64,000 nt of DNA from Pantoea anthophila (GCF_006494375.1 NZ_VHIZ01000017.1:186001-250000); one strand, 5' to 3'. Positions 1 through 10,896 are shown, numbered from the stretch's first letter. Translations and numbers: made by a program. The notes: a model not told the origin generated them from the sequence alone.

Positions 1-16
1 CAATACGTAAGCGAAA

Positions 17-940
17 CTACTCTTCGTCATCCAGCAACAATGCACCATCGGGATTATTGCTCAGATTGTAAGGATCGTTGGTGGACTGCATGGCATTGAA
101 GATCGCCAGTGCCAGTTCGTTATCGCTATCCGGATTGCGGCACAGCAGGTATTGCGTATCCGGCAGCACCGGCAGCCCTTCCGCCGCACCCATCACACGC
201 AGTTCCGGACTCATCATCTCCACCGGACGGGCTGTTACACCCAGACCCGCTTTTACCGCGGCGCGTACGGCAGCCAGGGTTGAAGCGACATAGGAGATCC
301 GCCACGGAATACCGGCTTCGTTAAGATGGTCGATGGCCATATCGCGATAAGGACTTGGCTCATCCAGCAGCACCAGTGGAATGGCTTCACCACGCTGGAA
401 GATATAATCCGCAGCGCAGTACCATAAAGTCGGTGATGTCCGCAGCACCTGATAGGTGAAATTACCTGGGCTGGAGGTCGTCACAACCAGGTCCACTTCA
501 CCCTGGTTGAGCATTTCCATCATGAAAGGATTACGTTTAACCCGCACATCGATAGCCAGCTTCGGATACACCGAGGTCACACGGTTCAGCAGGAATGGCA
601 GGATCGTGTCTGAGGTGTCATCAGAGGCACCGATAGTCAGTACGCCCTGAATGTTGCTGTACATCAGTGAGGTGCAGGCTTCGTCATTAAAACGCAGAAT
701 TTTTCTGGCATAGCCCAGAAGCTGAATTCCATGCTCTGTTAACAGTTTGTTACGTCCATGTCTGGCAAACAGCTCTTTACCTACCAATTGTTCCAGACGT
801 TGCATCTGCTGACTGACTGCTGACTGGGTTCTGCAGACCGCTGCAGCGGCGGCTGCAAAGGTATTCAAATCCGCAACGGCAACGAAAGTTCTCAGCAGAT
901 CGAGGTCGAGATTCAGTATCGGACGATTTGCATTAGTCAT
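17..940 (-). CDS. lrhA: LysR-family regulator LrhA (HexA/PecT type)
   Basis: This is a 307-residue LysR-type transcription factor. The N-terminal winged helix-turn-helix spans about residues 13-71 and contains the typical [14 protein letters not shown] recognition helix. The C-terminal periplasmic-binding-like effector domain follows. In E. coli LrhA represses flhDC and motility. The orthologues HexA and PecT repress exoenzymes and virulence functions in soft-rot and other plant-associated relatives. The ATG is preceded by a weak GAAG ribosome site. Its neighbour is the divergent alaA, as in E. coli, across an unusually long spacer. The assignment is firm from sequence and synteny. Target genes in this organism are inferred. 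Confidence 0.93.
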   Translation of the reverse strand: MTNANRPILNLDLDLLRTFVAVADLNTFAAAAAAVCRTQSAVSQQMQRLEQLVGKELFARHGRNKLLTEHGIQLLGYARKILRFNDEACTSLMYSNIQGVLTIGASDDTSDTILPFLLNRVTSVYPKLAIDVRVKRNPFMMEMLNQGEVDLVVTTSSPGNFTYQVLRTSPTLWYCAADYIFQRGEAIPLVLLDEPSPYRDMAIDHLNEAGIPWRISYVASTLAAVRAAVKAGLGVTARPVEMMSPELRVMGAAEGLPVLPDTQYLLCRNPDSDNELALAIFNAMQSTNDPYNLSNNPDGALLLDDEE

Positions 941-1901
941 GTTTTTTTCTTCACTTATAAGATTTTACGAACTACTACCCTGGTGTTATTACAAGCTTAT
1001 CAAAGTGATAAGCAGTAATGGTGCTTAATGACAGTCCTGTGTGAAGACTGGCACAAAAAATCTCTTGTGCGGATTCCGCACGGCTCACTCACCTGATGGG
1101 TCATACGCTGTCGTGAAAAAGACCACGTCTGAACCGAAAGCGCGGGGCGCGCGAATGCAGGAAGCTGCGTCATAATCGTGATCCTGCCGAAAAGAACCGG
1201 ACAGGACGAAATTCACACTTTACGGGCTGGCGGGACAAAGCGGTAAAGTGCATTAAATAATAAATTATACTTAATCATTTTTGACTTCAAAATGGAAATG
1301 ATTTTGTGAAAAGCGCTGTAAATTTTGCGGCAAAGGCATTTCCAGACCCTTATGCCACATTATTGATCACTTTTTAAGCCTTCATCGCTCTGAAATTTAG
1401 TGAGAAACTGTTAACTGCTGCCCACAATAGTTCAATCTGATGCCTCTTTTACCCTCTGCTTTTGGACCTTTTCCGGCGATCACAACACCTTAAACCGGAT
1501 ACTCTTAAGCAGCGTTAAGGCGTAAGTATTAACGAGGCCGCAAAATCGTCCACAAAATGAGCATTCATAAAATATCCTTTAACTATTTCTCCTGGGGTAT
1601 ATTTCCGCGGCGGAAAAATGACCGCTTCAGATTATTTACGGTCCGCTTTGAGAAAACGCGCACCGCAGCCCCGCCCCTGCCACGCTATTTATCAGATTAA
1701 AAACCTGACCTTAACCTTATTTATGGTTTTATTGACCAGACAAAGTCGTGGTAAATAATTTTTACGCTACACGCCGGGCAAAAAGGTGTTGAACCCGCCA
1801 AAACCGGACGGCACCCTTCTTTTGTTATCCTGAGGAGAGTACATTGTGCTGGTTTGATTTCTGTGGCAGCCAAAAGGATTCTGCCCATTAAGGCGGTAAC
1901 A
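941..1901. other. Long divergent intergenic region lrhA/alaA
   Basis: This stretch of about 960 bp has no convincing protein gene and is AT-richer than its flanks. It contains several dyads: GCTTATCA-AAG-TGATAAGC at 995-1013 close to lrhA, the palindrome GTGCGGATTCCGCAC at 1067-1081, CACTTTAC/GTAAAGTG at 1216-1223 and 1243-1250, AATCATTT/AAATGATT at 1273-1280 and 1296-1303, and the palindrome TTTCCGCGGCGGAAA at 1602-1616. It must carry both divergent promoters and the long lrhA leader. LysR proteins usually autoregulate, so some of these dyads could be LrhA sites, which is inference. A strong Shine-Dalgarno sequence at 1832-1839 is followed by a three-codon ORF at 1846-1857. Confidence 0.6.
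1732..1759 (+). promoter_or_regulatory. Candidate sigma-70 promoter for alaA
   Basis: TTGACC at 1732-1737 and AATAAT at 1754-1759 are separated by 16 bp. Both are one mismatch from the consensus hexamers. Transcription from here would give alaA a 5' leader of about 135 nt containing the mini-ORF. No competing hexamer pair as good was seen nearer the gene. Confidence 0.4.
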
Positions 1902-3119
1902 ATGACTTTTCAAATTGATAAATCCGGGAAACTCGACAATGTCTGCTACGACATCCGTGGTCCGGTACTGAAAGAGGCAAAACGCCTCGAAGAAGAAGGC
2001 AACAAAGTTCTTAAGCTGAACATCGGCAACCCGGCGCCTTTCGGCTTTGAAGCGCCGGACGAGATTCTGGTCGATGTGATTCGTAATCTTCCCAGCGCCC
2101 AGGGCTATTGCGACTCCAAGGGCCTCTACTCTGCCCGCAAAGCGATCATGCAGCACTACCAGGCGCGCGACATGCGCGACGTCACGGTAGAAGATATCTA
2201 CATTGGCAACGGTGTGTCAGAACTGATCGTGCAGGCGATGCAGGCGTTACTGAACAGCGGTGACGAAATGCTGGTTCCGGCTCCCGACTATCCGTTATGG
2301 ACGGCGGCCGTCTCCCTCTCCAGCGGTAAAGCGGTGCACTATCTTTGTGATGAGTCCGCAGGCTGGTTCCCCGACCTGGATGACATCCGCAGCAAGATTA
2401 CGCCCCGCACCCGCGGCATCGTCATTATCAACCCGAATAACCCGACCGGCGCGGTCTACAGCAAAGAGCTGCTGCTGGAAGTGGTTGAGATTGCCCGTCA
2501 GCATAACCTGATCATTTTTGCCGACGAGATCTACGACAAAATCCTCTATGATGAGGCACAACATCACAGCATCGCCGCGCTGGCACCGGATCTGCTGACC
2601 GTGACCTTTAACGGCCTCTCTAAAACCTATCGCGTGGCCGGTTTCCGTCAGGGCTGGATGGTGCTGAACGGGCCGAAGAAACATGCTAAAGGCTACATCG
2701 AAGGGCTGGAGATGCTCGCGTCTATGCGTCTCTGTGCCAACGTGCCGGCGCAGCATGCGATTCAGACGGCACTGGGCGGTTACCAGAGCATCAGCGAATT
2801 TATCATGCCTGGCGGACGTCTCTACGAGCAGCGTCAGCGCGCCTGGGAACTGATTAACGATATTCCGGGCGTCAGCTGTGTGAAGCCACAGGGCGCGCTC
2901 TATATGTTTCCAAAAATCGATGCTAAAAAATTCAACATCTTCGACGATCAGAAGATGGTGCTGGATTTCCTGCTGCAGGAGAAAGTCCTGCTGGTTCAGG
3001 GCAGCGCATTTAACTGGCCCTCGCCCGACCACCTGCGCATCGTCACGCTGCCGCGCGTGGACGATCTGGAAATGGCCATCAATAAATTTGGCCGTTTCCT
3101 GCAAGGCTATCGTCAGTAA
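1902..3119 (+). CDS. alaA: Glutamate-pyruvate aminotransferase AlaA
   Basis: This PLP-dependent class I/II aminotransferase of 405 residues makes alanine from pyruvate with glutamate as donor. It is nearly collinear with E. coli AlaA (formerly YfbQ). The Schiff-base lysine is K241 in the motif GLSKTYRVAGFR, and NPNNPTGAVY is the conserved PLP-pocket segment. The ATG at 1902 is chosen because the protein then matches the family length, and AAGGCGG at 1890-1896 is a good ribosome site. The frame stays open upstream to a TTG at 1854, but that extension is not conserved in the family. In E. coli the gene responds to Lrp. An 8-bp hairpin follows the stop. Confidence 0.95.
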   Translation: MTFQIDKSGKLDNVCYDIRGPVLKEAKRLEEEGNKVLKLNIGNPAPFGFEAPDEILVDVIRNLPSAQGYCDSKGLYSARKAIMQHYQARDMRDVTVEDIYIGNGVSELIVQAMQALLNSGDEMLVPAPDYPLWTAAVSLSSGKAVHYLCDESAGWFPDLDDIRSKITPRTRGIVIINPNNPTGAVYSKELLLEVVEIARQHNLIIFADEIYDKILYDEAQHHSIAALAPDLLTVTFNGLSKTYRVAGFRQGWMVLNGPKKHAKGYIEGLEMLASMRLCANVPAQHAIQTALGGYQSISEFIMPGGRLYEQRQRAWELINDIPGVSCVKPQGALYMFPKIDAKKFNIFDDQKMVLDFLLQEKVLLVQGSAFNWPSPDHLRIVTLPRVDDLEMAINKFGRFLQGYRQ

Positions 3120-3146
3120 TCCCGCCCGCGTATACTGAAGCTATTT

Positions 3147-3167
3147 GGGGAGAGCCTGTCTCTCCCC
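3147..3167. other. Perfect 8-bp stem-loop between alaA and yfbR
   Basis: GGGGAGAG (3147-3154) and CTCTCCCC (3160-3167) form a perfect stem around a 5-nt loop. No T tract follows on either strand, so it may be an mRNA-stabilising or weak termination structure between two same-strand genes. Its function is not known. Confidence 0.4.
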
Positions 3168-3188
3168 TGCCGGCTAACAGGAACGCGC

Positions 3189-3788
3189 ATGACTCAAAGT
3201 CACTTCTTCGCCCATCTCTCCCGTCTCAAGCTGATCAATCGCTGGCCGCTGATGCGCAACGTGCGCACCGAAAACGTGTCTGAACACAGCCTGCAGGTTG
3301 CCATGGTGGCGCACGCCCTGGCCGTGATCAAAAACCTTAAGTTCAGCGGATCGCTGAATGCCGATCGCATCGCCATGCTGGCGCTCTATCACGATGCCAG
3401 CGAAGTGCTGACCGGCGACCTGCCCACACCGGTCAAGTATTACAACGCGCAGATCGCGCACGAATATAAAAAAATCGAGAAAATTGCGCAGCAGAAGCTG
3501 ATTGAGATGCTGCCGGAAGAATTTCAGGCGATCTATCGCCCGTTAATCGATGAGCATCTGCACAGTGAAGAGGAGCAGGCCGTCGTCAAGCAGGCCGATG
3601 CGCTCTGCGCTTATGTTAAGTGTCTTGAGGAACTCTCTGCCGGGAACAATGAGTTTTTACTGGCGAAAGCGCGACTGGAGACAACGCTGGCGCAACGGCG
3701 TTCGCCTGAGATGGATTATTTCGTTGAGGTCTTTATTCCGAGCTTCAGCCTGTCGCTGGATGAAATCTCGCAGGATACGCCACTCTGA
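3189..3788 (+). CDS. yfbR: 5'-deoxynucleotidase YfbR
   Basis: This HD-domain phosphohydrolase has 199 residues, the same length as E. coli YfbR. It removes the 5' phosphate from deoxyribonucleoside monophosphates. The metal ligands H33 (SEHS) and the H68-D69 pair (YHDASE) are in place, and a later Asp in the KQADALCAY segment completes the site. The ATG follows AACAGGAACGCGC, which includes an AGGA ribosome site. It sits 69 bp after alaA on the same strand and converges on hxpA. The E. coli neighbour yfbS is absent here. The assignment is firm. Confidence 0.94.
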   Translation: MTQSHFFAHLSRLKLINRWPLMRNVRTENVSEHSLQVAMVAHALAVIKNLKFSGSLNADRIAMLALYHDASEVLTGDLPTPVKYYNAQIAHEYKKIEKIAQQKLIEMLPEEFQAIYRPLIDEHLHSEEEQAVVKQADALCAYVKCLEELSAGNNEFLLAKARLETTLAQRRSPEMDYFVEVFIPSFSLSLDEISQDTPL

Positions 3789-3790
3789 GC

Positions 3791-3809
3791 CCGGCGGCGT
3801 GACCGCCGG
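3791..3809. terminator. GC-rich hairpin between convergent yfbR and hxpA
   Basis: CCGGCGG (3791-3797) pairs with CCGCCGG (3803-3809) across a CGTGA loop, within the 29-bp gap between two convergent genes. It lacks a real T tract on either side. It is a plausible shared termination structure rather than a classical intrinsic terminator. Confidence 0.4.
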
Positions 3810-3817
3810 CCCCATCC

Positions 3818-4477
3818 TTACGCCTGCTGGCTGAAGGTAAAACTGCCGTCAGATTCCCGGGTCACGACCAGTGATGCCAGTGAGCTGAGGCGAAGCGCCA
3901 CCTCATCCAGCCGGGGGGTGTCCGCCGGAGCATTGATGGCGATCACCGCGCAGCCTGCGTTCAGTCCGGATACGATGCCGGCGGGGGCATCCTCTGCCAC
4001 CACACAGGCTGCGGCGTCTAAGCCCAGTTTCTCCGCCCCGAGCAGATAGGGATCGGGTTCTGGTTTACCTTTTGCCACCTGCTCCGCAGTAATAAACACC
4101 GCAGGTTTCGGCAAGCCTGCGGCTTTATGTCGGCCATGCGCAACCGGCACCGAACCGGAGGTGACAATGGCCCAGGGGATCTGCAGCGCGTTCAGCCTTT
4201 CCAGCAGCGCTCTGGCACCCGGCAGCGCCTGCACGCCATCGGTGTCCGCCGCTTCCGCCTGCTCCAGCGCCACAAACTCTGCCTGAATCGCCTCTTCCGG
4301 CTGGCCTGCCATAAAATGACGCAGAGAAGTAATGGCCTGTTTGCCATGAATAAAATCGAGGATCTCATCGGCAGCAATACCATGACGCGCACCCCACTGG
4401 CTCCAGGCGCGTTCTACGGCGGGCAGCGAATCGACCAGCGTGCCGTCCAAATCAAAAAGAAAACCTCTGTAGGTCAC
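3818..4477 (-). CDS. hxpA: Sugar phosphatase HxpA (YfbT), HAD family
   Basis: This haloacid dehalogenase-like phosphatase of subfamily IA dephosphorylates hexitol and sugar phosphates in E. coli. Motif I is FDLDGTLVDS with the nucleophilic Asp, motif II is VTSG, and the GKPEPDPYL and VAEDAPAG segments carry motif III and the metal-binding acidic residues. The GTG at 4477 is preferred as start because GAGGAGAAG lies directly upstream, overlapping the yfbU stop. The resulting 219 residues are close to the 216 of E. coli. An in-frame ATG at 4498 would add 7 residues and overlap yfbU, but it has no good ribosome site. It is probably co-transcribed with yfbU. Confidence 0.9.
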   Translation of the reverse strand: MTYRGFLFDLDGTLVDSLPAVERAWSQWGARHGIAADEILDFIHGKQAITSLRHFMAGQPEEAIQAEFVALEQAEAADTDGVQALPGARALLERLNALQIPWAIVTSGSVPVAHGRHKAAGLPKPAVFITAEQVAKGKPEPDPYLLGAEKLGLDAAACVVAEDAPAGIVSGLNAGCAVIAINAPADTPRLDEVALRLSSLASLVVTRESDGSFTFSQQA

Positions 4478-4490
4478 GCGCTTCTCCTCA

Positions 4491-4985
4491 TCATGCATTA
4501 ATAACCTGTGCAATCTCGTTGGCACTCAAATGGTACTGGCGCGGACAAGTCTGCCATAAAGCCAGCATGCGTTGATACTTTTCCCACATCGGGGTCTGCG
4601 CGTTAAAGCCGTGGGTGCCGGAATCGAAGTGGGTGTAGCGCCCTTCCGTGTTGACCATGAAGCGCACATATCCCAGCAGGCGGGCTTCTGTCGCGGCATC
4701 AAAACCGAGAAAAGCGAGACGGCGCTCATCCGTCTGACTTTTCTCTTTCAGGTTTGACCAGGAGACGTGCAGCGCGTGATGCATTTCCATAATGTCGATC
4801 ACCGTCCGGCAGGTTGCTTCGCTGAGTTCGCCGAACTCTTTATCCAGCTCCCGCATCTGCAGTGCATAACCGCGTTCAATGATGGTCTGGTAACGGCGAA
4901 AACGTTCAGCATTTTCCGGCTCCAGCATCGCCATGATTTTGTACTGGTTGGTAAGAATTAAACGCTGTGCATGGGTCATTTCCAT
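4491..4985 (-). CDS. yfbU: YfbU family protein
   Basis: This 164-residue conserved protein is collinear with E. coli YfbU and has the same C-terminal [12 protein letters not shown] signature. Its biochemical function is not established. E. coli work has linked it to toxicity when overproduced, and the sequence itself gives no mechanism. Two ATGs are in tandem at 4988 and 4985. The second gives the family length and sits 7 nt from GGGAG, so it is chosen. It overlaps the hxpA ribosome site and is likely to be in one transcript with hxpA. Confidence 0.9.
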   Translation of the reverse strand: MEMTHAQRLILTNQYKIMAMLEPENAERFRRYQTIIERGYALQMRELDKEFGELSEATCRTVIDIMEMHHALHVSWSNLKEKSQTDERRLAFLGFDAATEARLLGYVRFMVNTEGRYTHFDSGTHGFNAQTPMWEKYQRMLALWQTCPRQYHLSANEIAQVINA

Positions 4986-5130
4986 CATTCGCTCCCGGTC
5001 GGCGACCGCTCAGTTAATCGACAAGGAGGAAATGATTACATAGCGTTAGCGATACGGAAATCGCCGTATCACCTTTCTTTGATTTGGTTGCGGGTTAGCG
5101 GTAATTAAATCACCGCCCGCCTGAAGAGGG

Positions 5131-5583
5131 TCAGAGATCGTCGAGGAACGTGCGGTCAAGCTGTTTAAACGCGCGTTTCAGCAGGTCGGCCAGCGCCTGA
5201 TAGGTCGGTTTGCCTTCTACCGGCGCGATAGCCTGTCCCGCCTCTTCCAGTCGGGCGCGGACTTCATGAAACCAGCTCAGCAGCGTCGGCGGCAGCGGCG
5301 TAACAGAACGCTTACCGAGCCACCATAACCCCTGCATCGGCAGGCTGCAGGCAAACAGCGCCGTCGCCACGGCCGGGCCAAGCTGGCCACCCATTGCGAT
5401 CTGCCAGGTCAGGGTAAAAATCGCCAGGGGAGGCATAAAGCGAATGGCAAAACGCGTCACGGATGAAACACGGTTTTCCGGAAACACGGGGGCCAGGCGC
5501 TTATCAGCAGGCCAGGTCTTCATGTAGTGCTGACCGCGCTGAAACATCTGAAACCAATTGGTACTGCCAGATTCATTCGCCAT
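5131..5583 (-). CDS. yfbV: YfbV, UPF0208 membrane protein
   Basis: This 150-residue protein has two adjacent hydrophobic segments at about residues 48-95, and is close to E. coli YfbV (151 residues). In E. coli YfbV has been reported to help insulate the Ter macrodomain from neighbouring DNA. Whether that holds here is unknown. GAGGTGAGCC precedes the ATG. It is divergent from ackA across 335 bp. A GATACGG/CCGTATC hairpin at 5051-5070 follows the gene without a T tract. Confidence 0.9.
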   Translation of the reverse strand: MANESGSTNWFQMFQRGQHYMKTWPADKRLAPVFPENRVSSVTRFAIRFMPPLAIFTLTWQIAMGGQLGPAVATALFACSLPMQGLWWLGKRSVTPLPPTLLSWFHEVRARLEEAGQAIAPVEGKPTYQALADLLKRAFKQLDRTFLDDL

Positions 5584-5918
5584 GGCTCACCTCAACTAAT
5601 CCTGCAAACATTAAAAAAAAGTTATAACCACACAACTTTACGTGACATCCTTCAATTTTTTTTGTCTTTAAAGATGACTCCAGCTATTCTGACGCCGTTT
5701 CAACACCTTTCCGGGCGCGGGATGCCGTTGGGAAGAGGCTTGAGCCATGTTTCGACAAGGCGATCTTCAAATTTTTGCGTAAGATTACCGAAATTTTTTG
5801 CGGAAATGCAGATTTCTGTCTACCGCATGATGTTTGTCATTAATCTACCAGCTTTCATGGGCTACGCTGTTAGTCTGATTGCGTTTTATTTAGCCACTCT
5901 CAAAAAATAGGTACTTCC
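5584..5918. other. Divergent yfbV/ackA regulatory region
   Basis: This 335-bp spacer is AT-rich with long A and T runs (5612-5619 and around 5655-5663) and has no believable gene. It should contain the yfbV promoter and the ackA promoters and leader. I could not pick a confident -35/-10 pair or a clear ArcA or FNR box by eye. Confidence 0.5.
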
Positions 5919-7121
5919 ATGTCGAGTAAGTTAGTTCTGGTTCTGAACTGTGGCAGCTCTTCCCTTAAGTTTGCCATCCTCAACCCTGCCAGCGGCGAAG
6001 AGTTCCTGTCGGGCCTGGCAGAATGTTTCCACCTTCCTGAAGCACGTATTAAATGGAAACTGGACGGCGAAAAACAGGAAGCGCCTCTCGGTGCCGGTGC
6101 AGCGCATAGCGAAGCGCTGAACTTCATCGTTAAATCCATTCTGGCACAAAAACCAGAGCTTTCGGCACAAATTGCTGCAATCGGTCATCGTATTGTTCAT
6201 GGCGGCGAGAAGCTGACTCAGTCCGTTATCATCTCTGAAGAGGTGATTCAGGGCATCAAAGACGCCTCCTCCTTTGCCCCGCTGCATAACCCGGCTCATC
6301 TGATCGGGATTGATGAAGCGATGAAAAACTTCCCGCACCTGTCAGATAAGAATGTCGCCGTATTCGACACCGCTTTCCATCAGACAATGCCGGAAGAGTC
6401 TTACCTCTACGCACTGCCCTACAAATTGTATAAAGAGCACGGCGTGCGTCGCTACGGCGCGCATGGCACCAGCCACTTCTATGTGACACACGAAGCGGCC
6501 AGCATGCTCAATAAACCGCTTGAATCACTGAACATCATCACCTGCCATCTTGGTAACGGCGGTTCTGTCTCTGCCATCCGAAATGGCGAGTGCGTCGATA
6601 CCTCCATGGGGCTGACCCCACTGGAAGGGCTGGTGATGGGCACCCGCAGTGGCGACATCGACCCGGCGATTGTTTTCTTCCTGCACGACACACTGGGCAT
6701 GAGCGTTGACGCCATCAATAAACTGCTGACCAAAGAGTCTGGCCTGTTAGGTCTGACCGAAGTCACCAGCGACTGCCGCTACGTGGAAGATAACTACGCG
6801 ACGAAAGAAGATGCGAAACGTGCGATGGATGTGTTCTGCCACCGCCTGGCGAAATATATCGGCAGCTACACGGCGCTGATGGACGGTCGTCTTGATGCCG
6901 TGGTCTTCACCGGCGGCATCGGTGAGAACGCGGCGATGGTGCGTGAACTTTCACTGAAAAAACTGGCGCTGCTGGGCTTTGAGGTTGATCATGATCGCAA
7001 CCTTGCAGCGCGCTTCGGTAAATCTGGCTACATCAATAAAGAAGGCACCCGTCCGGCCCTGGTGATTCCGACCAACGAAGAGCTGGTCATCGCCCAGGAC
7101 GCCGCGCGTCTGACTGCATAA
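5919..7121 (+). CDS. ackA: Acetate kinase
   Basis: AckA interconverts acetyl phosphate plus ADP with acetate plus ATP, the energy-yielding last step of overflow metabolism. The protein has 400 residues, the usual length, and belongs to the ASKHA fold. N10 lies in the first signature [10 protein letters not shown], and the second signature [12 protein letters not shown] is intact. The phosphate loop [13 protein letters not shown] lies near the C-terminus. A modest AGGTAC ribosome site precedes the ATG. It is followed by an intrinsic-type hairpin and then pta, the classic ackA-pta order, so read-through versus internal pta initiation may set the enzyme ratio. Confidence 0.97.
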   Translation: MSSKLVLVLNCGSSSLKFAILNPASGEEFLSGLAECFHLPEARIKWKLDGEKQEAPLGAGAAHSEALNFIVKSILAQKPELSAQIAAIGHRIVHGGEKLTQSVIISEEVIQGIKDASSFAPLHNPAHLIGIDEAMKNFPHLSDKNVAVFDTAFHQTMPEESYLYALPYKLYKEHGVRRYGAHGTSHFYVTHEAASMLNKPLESLNIITCHLGNGGSVSAIRNGECVDTSMGLTPLEGLVMGTRSGDIDPAIVFFLHDTLGMSVDAINKLLTKESGLLGLTEVTSDCRYVEDNYATKEDAKRAMDVFCHRLAKYIGSYTALMDGRLDAVVFTGGIGENAAMVRELSLKKLALLGFEVDHDRNLAARFGKSGYINKEGTRPALVIPTNEELVIAQDAARLTA

Positions 7122-7129
7122 CCCCTTCT

Positions 7130-7161
7130 CTCCGTCAGCTCAGGCTGACGGAGTTGTTTTT
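7130..7161 (+). terminator. Hairpin with T tract between ackA and pta
   Basis: CTCCGTCAG (7130-7138) and CTGACGGAG (7145-7153) form a 9-bp stem with a 6-nt loop, followed by TTGTTTTTG. It looks like an intrinsic terminator or attenuator that would limit read-through from ackA into pta. Confidence 0.7.
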
Positions 7162-7191
7162 GACACCCTGCCATTACTGAGAGGTTCAAAC

Positions 7192-9336
7192 GTGTCACGT
7201 ACAATTATGCTCATTCCGACCGGCACCAGCGTCGGCCTGACCAGCGTCAGCCTCGGCGTTATCCGCGCCATGGAGCGCAAAGGCGTCCGCCTCAGCGTCT
7301 TTAAGCCGATTGCGCAGCCGCGTGCCGGCGGCGATACCCCGGATCAAACCACCACTATCATTCGCAAGAACTCCTCGATTCCTGCGGCCGAACCGCTGCA
7401 GATGTCCCGTGTGGAATCACTGCTGGGATCGAACCAGCAGGATGTGCTGATGGAGGAGATCATCTCCCGCTATCACGCCAACACGCAGGATGCGGAAGTG
7501 GTGCTGGTTGAAGGTCTGGTGCCGACCCGTAAGCATCAGTTCGCCAACGCACTGAACTATGAAATTGCCAAAACGCTGAATGCCGAGATCGTCTTTGTGA
7601 TGGCGCTGGGTAATGACTCACCGGCCCAGCTGAAAGAGCGCATTGAGCTGACCCAGAGCAGCTTCGGCGGTCAGAAGAATAAAAACATCACGGGCGTGAT
7701 CATCAATAAACTGAACGCGCCGGTTGACGATCAGGGACGTACCCGCCCTGACCTGTCAGAGATCTTCGATGATTCGTCGAAAGCCAGCATCGCCAATATC
7801 GATCCTAAGCAGCTTTTCTCAGACAGCCCGCTGCCGGTTCTGGGCTGCGTGCCGTGGAGCTTTGATCTGATTGCGACCCGCGCGATCGACATGTGCCGCC
7901 ACCTGGGTGCGCGCATCATCAACGAAGGTGAGATTCAGACCCGCCGGGTGAAATCGGTAACCTTCTGCGCCCGCAGTATCCCGCACATGCTGGAACATTT
8001 CCGTCCTGGCTCTCTGCTGGTCACCTCCGCAGACCGCCCGGATGTGCTGGTCGCCGCCTGTCTGGCCGCCATGAACGGCATCGAGATCGGCGCTATCCTG
8101 CTGACCGGAAACTACGAGATTGACGATCGCATCGCCCGTCTTTGCGATCGCGCCTTCCAGACCGGCCTGCCGGTATTTATGGTGAAAACCAACACCTGGC
8201 AGACCTCCCTGAGCCTGCAGAGCTTCAACCTTGAAGTCCCGGCTGACGACACCCAGCGCATTGAGAAAGTGCAGGAGTATGTTGCCAGCTACATCAACGC
8301 TGACTGGATTGAGTCGCTGACCGCCACGTCAGAACGCAGCCGTCGCCTGTCGCCACCGGCCTTCCGTTATCAGCTGACCGAGCTGGCGCGTAAAGCGGGC
8401 AAACGCGTCGTTCTGCCAGAGGGCGATGAGCCGCGCACCGTTAAAGCGGCCGCTATCTGTGCTGAACGCGGTATCGCCACCTGCGTGCTGTTAGGCAACC
8501 CGGATGAGATCCAGCGTGTTGCGGCGGCTCAGGGGGTTGAGCTGGGCAAAGGGGTTGAGATCGTTGACCCGGAACAGGTTCGTGAAAACTATGTGCCGCG
8601 CCTGGTTGAGCTGCGCAAGAACAAAGGTATGACCGAAGTTGTCGCGCAGGAGCAGCTGGAAGATAACGTGGTGCTGGGCACCATGATGCTGGAGAGCGGT
8701 GAAGTGGATGGTCTGGTATCCGGTGCGGTTCATACCACCGCCAACACCATTCGTCCGCCACTGCAGCTGATCAAAACCGCGCCGAACAGCTCACTGGTTT
8801 CATCGGTGTTCTTTATGCTGCTGCCTGAGCAGGTGCTGGTTTACGGTGACTGCGCGATTAACCCGGACCCTACCGCTGAGCAGCTGGCCGAAATCGCGAT
8901 TCAGTCCGCCGATTCTGCCAAAGCCTTTGGTATCGACCCGCGTGTGGCGATGATCTCCTACTCCACCGGCACCTCCGGTGCAGGTAGCGACGTGGAAAAA
9001 GTGCGTGAAGCCACACGGATTGCGCAGGAAAAACGTCCTGACCTGGTGATCGATGGTCCGCTGCAGTATGACGCCGCCATCATGGAAGATGTGGCAAAAT
9101 CAAAAGCGCCCAACTCACAGGTTGCGGGTCGCGCCACCGTGTTTATCTTCCCGGATCTCAACACCGGTAACACCACCTACAAAGCGGTTCAGCGTTCAGC
9201 CGATCTGATCTCGATCGGGCCGATGCTGCAGGGGATGCGTAAGCCGGTCAATGACCTGTCGCGCGGCGCGCTGGTCGACGACATCGTCTACACCATCGCA
9301 CTGACCGCCATTCAGTCGCAGCAGGCTGAAGGCTAA
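7192..9336 (+). CDS. pta: Phosphate acetyltransferase
   Basis: Pta converts acetyl-CoA and phosphate to acetyl phosphate and CoA. The 714 residues match the long enterobacterial form. An N-terminal P-loop-like domain spans about 1-220, a DRTGG domain about 225-340, and the catalytic PTA_PTB domain about 385-710, with the GPLQYDAA and [16 protein letters not shown] motifs. The start codon is GTG, 7 nt after GAGAGG at 7179-7184. With AckA it forms the reversible acetate pathway and sets the acetyl phosphate pool. A perfect palindromic terminator follows. Confidence 0.97.
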   Translation: MSRTIMLIPTGTSVGLTSVSLGVIRAMERKGVRLSVFKPIAQPRAGGDTPDQTTTIIRKNSSIPAAEPLQMSRVESLLGSNQQDVLMEEIISRYHANTQDAEVVLVEGLVPTRKHQFANALNYEIAKTLNAEIVFVMALGNDSPAQLKERIELTQSSFGGQKNKNITGVIINKLNAPVDDQGRTRPDLSEIFDDSSKASIANIDPKQLFSDSPLPVLGCVPWSFDLIATRAIDMCRHLGARIINEGEIQTRRVKSVTFCARSIPHMLEHFRPGSLLVTSADRPDVLVAACLAAMNGIEIGAILLTGNYEIDDRIARLCDRAFQTGLPVFMVKTNTWQTSLSLQSFNLEVPADDTQRIEKVQEYVASYINADWIESLTATSERSRRLSPPAFRYQLTELARKAGKRVVLPEGDEPRTVKAAAICAERGIATCVLLGNPDEIQRVAAAQGVELGKGVEIVDPEQVRENYVPRLVELRKNKGMTEVVAQEQLEDNVVLGTMMLESGEVDGLVSGAVHTTANTIRPPLQLIKTAPNSSLVSSVFFMLLPEQVLVYGDCAINPDPTAEQLAEIAIQSADSAKAFGIDPRVAMISYSTGTSGAGSDVEKVREATRIAQEKRPDLVIDGPLQYDAAIMEDVAKSKAPNSQVAGRATVFIFPDLNTGNTTYKAVQRSADLISIGPMLQGMRKPVNDLSRGALVDDIVYTIALTAIQSQQAEG

Positions 9337-9353
9337 GCGCCAGGTGAGAACAG

Positions 9354-9385
9354 AAAAGGCATGCCCCGGGGCATGCCTTTTTTTT
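9354..9385. terminator. Bidirectional terminator between pta and yfcD
   Basis: The arms AAAAGGCATGCCCC and GGGGCATGCCTTTT at 9354-9381 are perfectly self-complementary, with eight T residues at 9378-9385 and a mirrored A run on the left. It suits both convergent genes. Confidence 0.85.
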
Positions 9386-9440
9386 AATCCGCAAACGTGC
9401 GATTCGGCGCTGCCCGTTGAGGCAAGGCGCCGGAACCGTC

Positions 9441-9965
9441 TCAGTCGCGGCTATCGCCGTTACGACTCATCCACAGCGACAGCGCTTTCAGCGAATCGTC
9501 AGTAAACTCATCGCAGCGGGCGGTGATCTCGTCGGGCGTCATCCAGAAAATCTCATCGACCTCGGACTCCTGCATCGCGAAAGGCCCGTGGGACACGCAA
9601 CTGAACAGGCCACCCCAGACGCGGCAGTGCTGATCTTCAAAGTAGAATTTGCCATGCTCAGCAAAAGGCACGGCGGCAATGCCCAGTTCCTCTTCAGCTT
9701 CGCGACGCGCAGACTCCAGCATATCCTCACCGCTCTGCACCACGCCACCCGCCGTTGCGTCGAGTTTGCCCGGCATGAAATCTTTTGTTTCCGTGCGACG
9801 CTGAACCAGAATCTTGCCCATACCGTCATGAACCACGATATAGGTGGCGCGGTGACGCAGGCACTGAGCGCGCATCTGCGCACGTGTCGCCTGAGCAACG
9901 ACTTCATTCTCTTCGCTTACAATATCGACCCACTCGATGCCGTCACCCGCAGTTTGATCCACCAT
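9441..9965 (-). CDS. yfcD: Nudix hydrolase YfcD
   Basis: This 174-residue Nudix family hydrolase is orthologous to E. coli YfcD. The Nudix box runs from about residue 73 to 95 ([13 protein letters not shown] then [10 protein letters not shown]) and supplies the metal-binding glutamates. The physiological substrate is not established. The N-terminal block that follows the start resembles the isopentenyl diphosphate isomerase-like Nudix subgroup (VIAQ...[14 protein letters not shown]). The ATG at 9965 is chosen because AAAGGG lies 8 nt upstream. An in-frame upstream extension to 10013 is not conserved. yfcC, which precedes yfcD in E. coli, is missing here. Confidence 0.88.
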   Translation of the reverse strand: MVDQTAGDGIEWVDIVSEENEVVAQATRAQMRAQCLRHRATYIVVHDGMGKILVQRRTETKDFMPGKLDATAGGVVQSGEDMLESARREAEEELGIAAVPFAEHGKFYFEDQHCRVWGGLFSCVSHGPFAMQESEVDEIFWMTPDEITARCDEFTDDSLKALSLWMSRNGDSRD

Positions 9966-10072
9966 CCGTAACCCTTTCCTGTTTGGCGTGCCCAGATGCA
10001 CGCAGTTTGCCACTTGTTATTTTAATGTGGCGTAAGGTAATCACTTCCGTCAGCCTGAGCAAGCCCTGACAG

Positions 10073-10717
<645 letters not shown>

Positions 10718-10896
10718 TTACCTCGATTGGCTGTCAGGGTTGCATCATGTTTACCGACTTTTTTTTGTGAAGGCAACGCTGAGCTGCTCCGACCTCTCAC
10801 GCCGGAATAACAAAGCGCGACGCGACACACTTCAGAGTGGCTCCGCTCTTCTATGCTGAAAGGAGCAGATAACAAAAACACAAAGGGAGCCGCAAC

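Noticed and set aside
5023-5040. AAGGAGGA followed by ATG ATT ACA TAG on the plus strand between yfbU and yfbV.
   Set aside because: The spacing of 1 nt is too short for initiation, and the flanking genes are on the minus strand, so this is probably chance.
5527-5910. A 127-codon plus-strand frame in the yfbV/ackA spacer.
   Set aside because: It begins antisense inside yfbV, has low-complexity AT-rich content and no family resemblance. The spacer is better read as promoter DNA.
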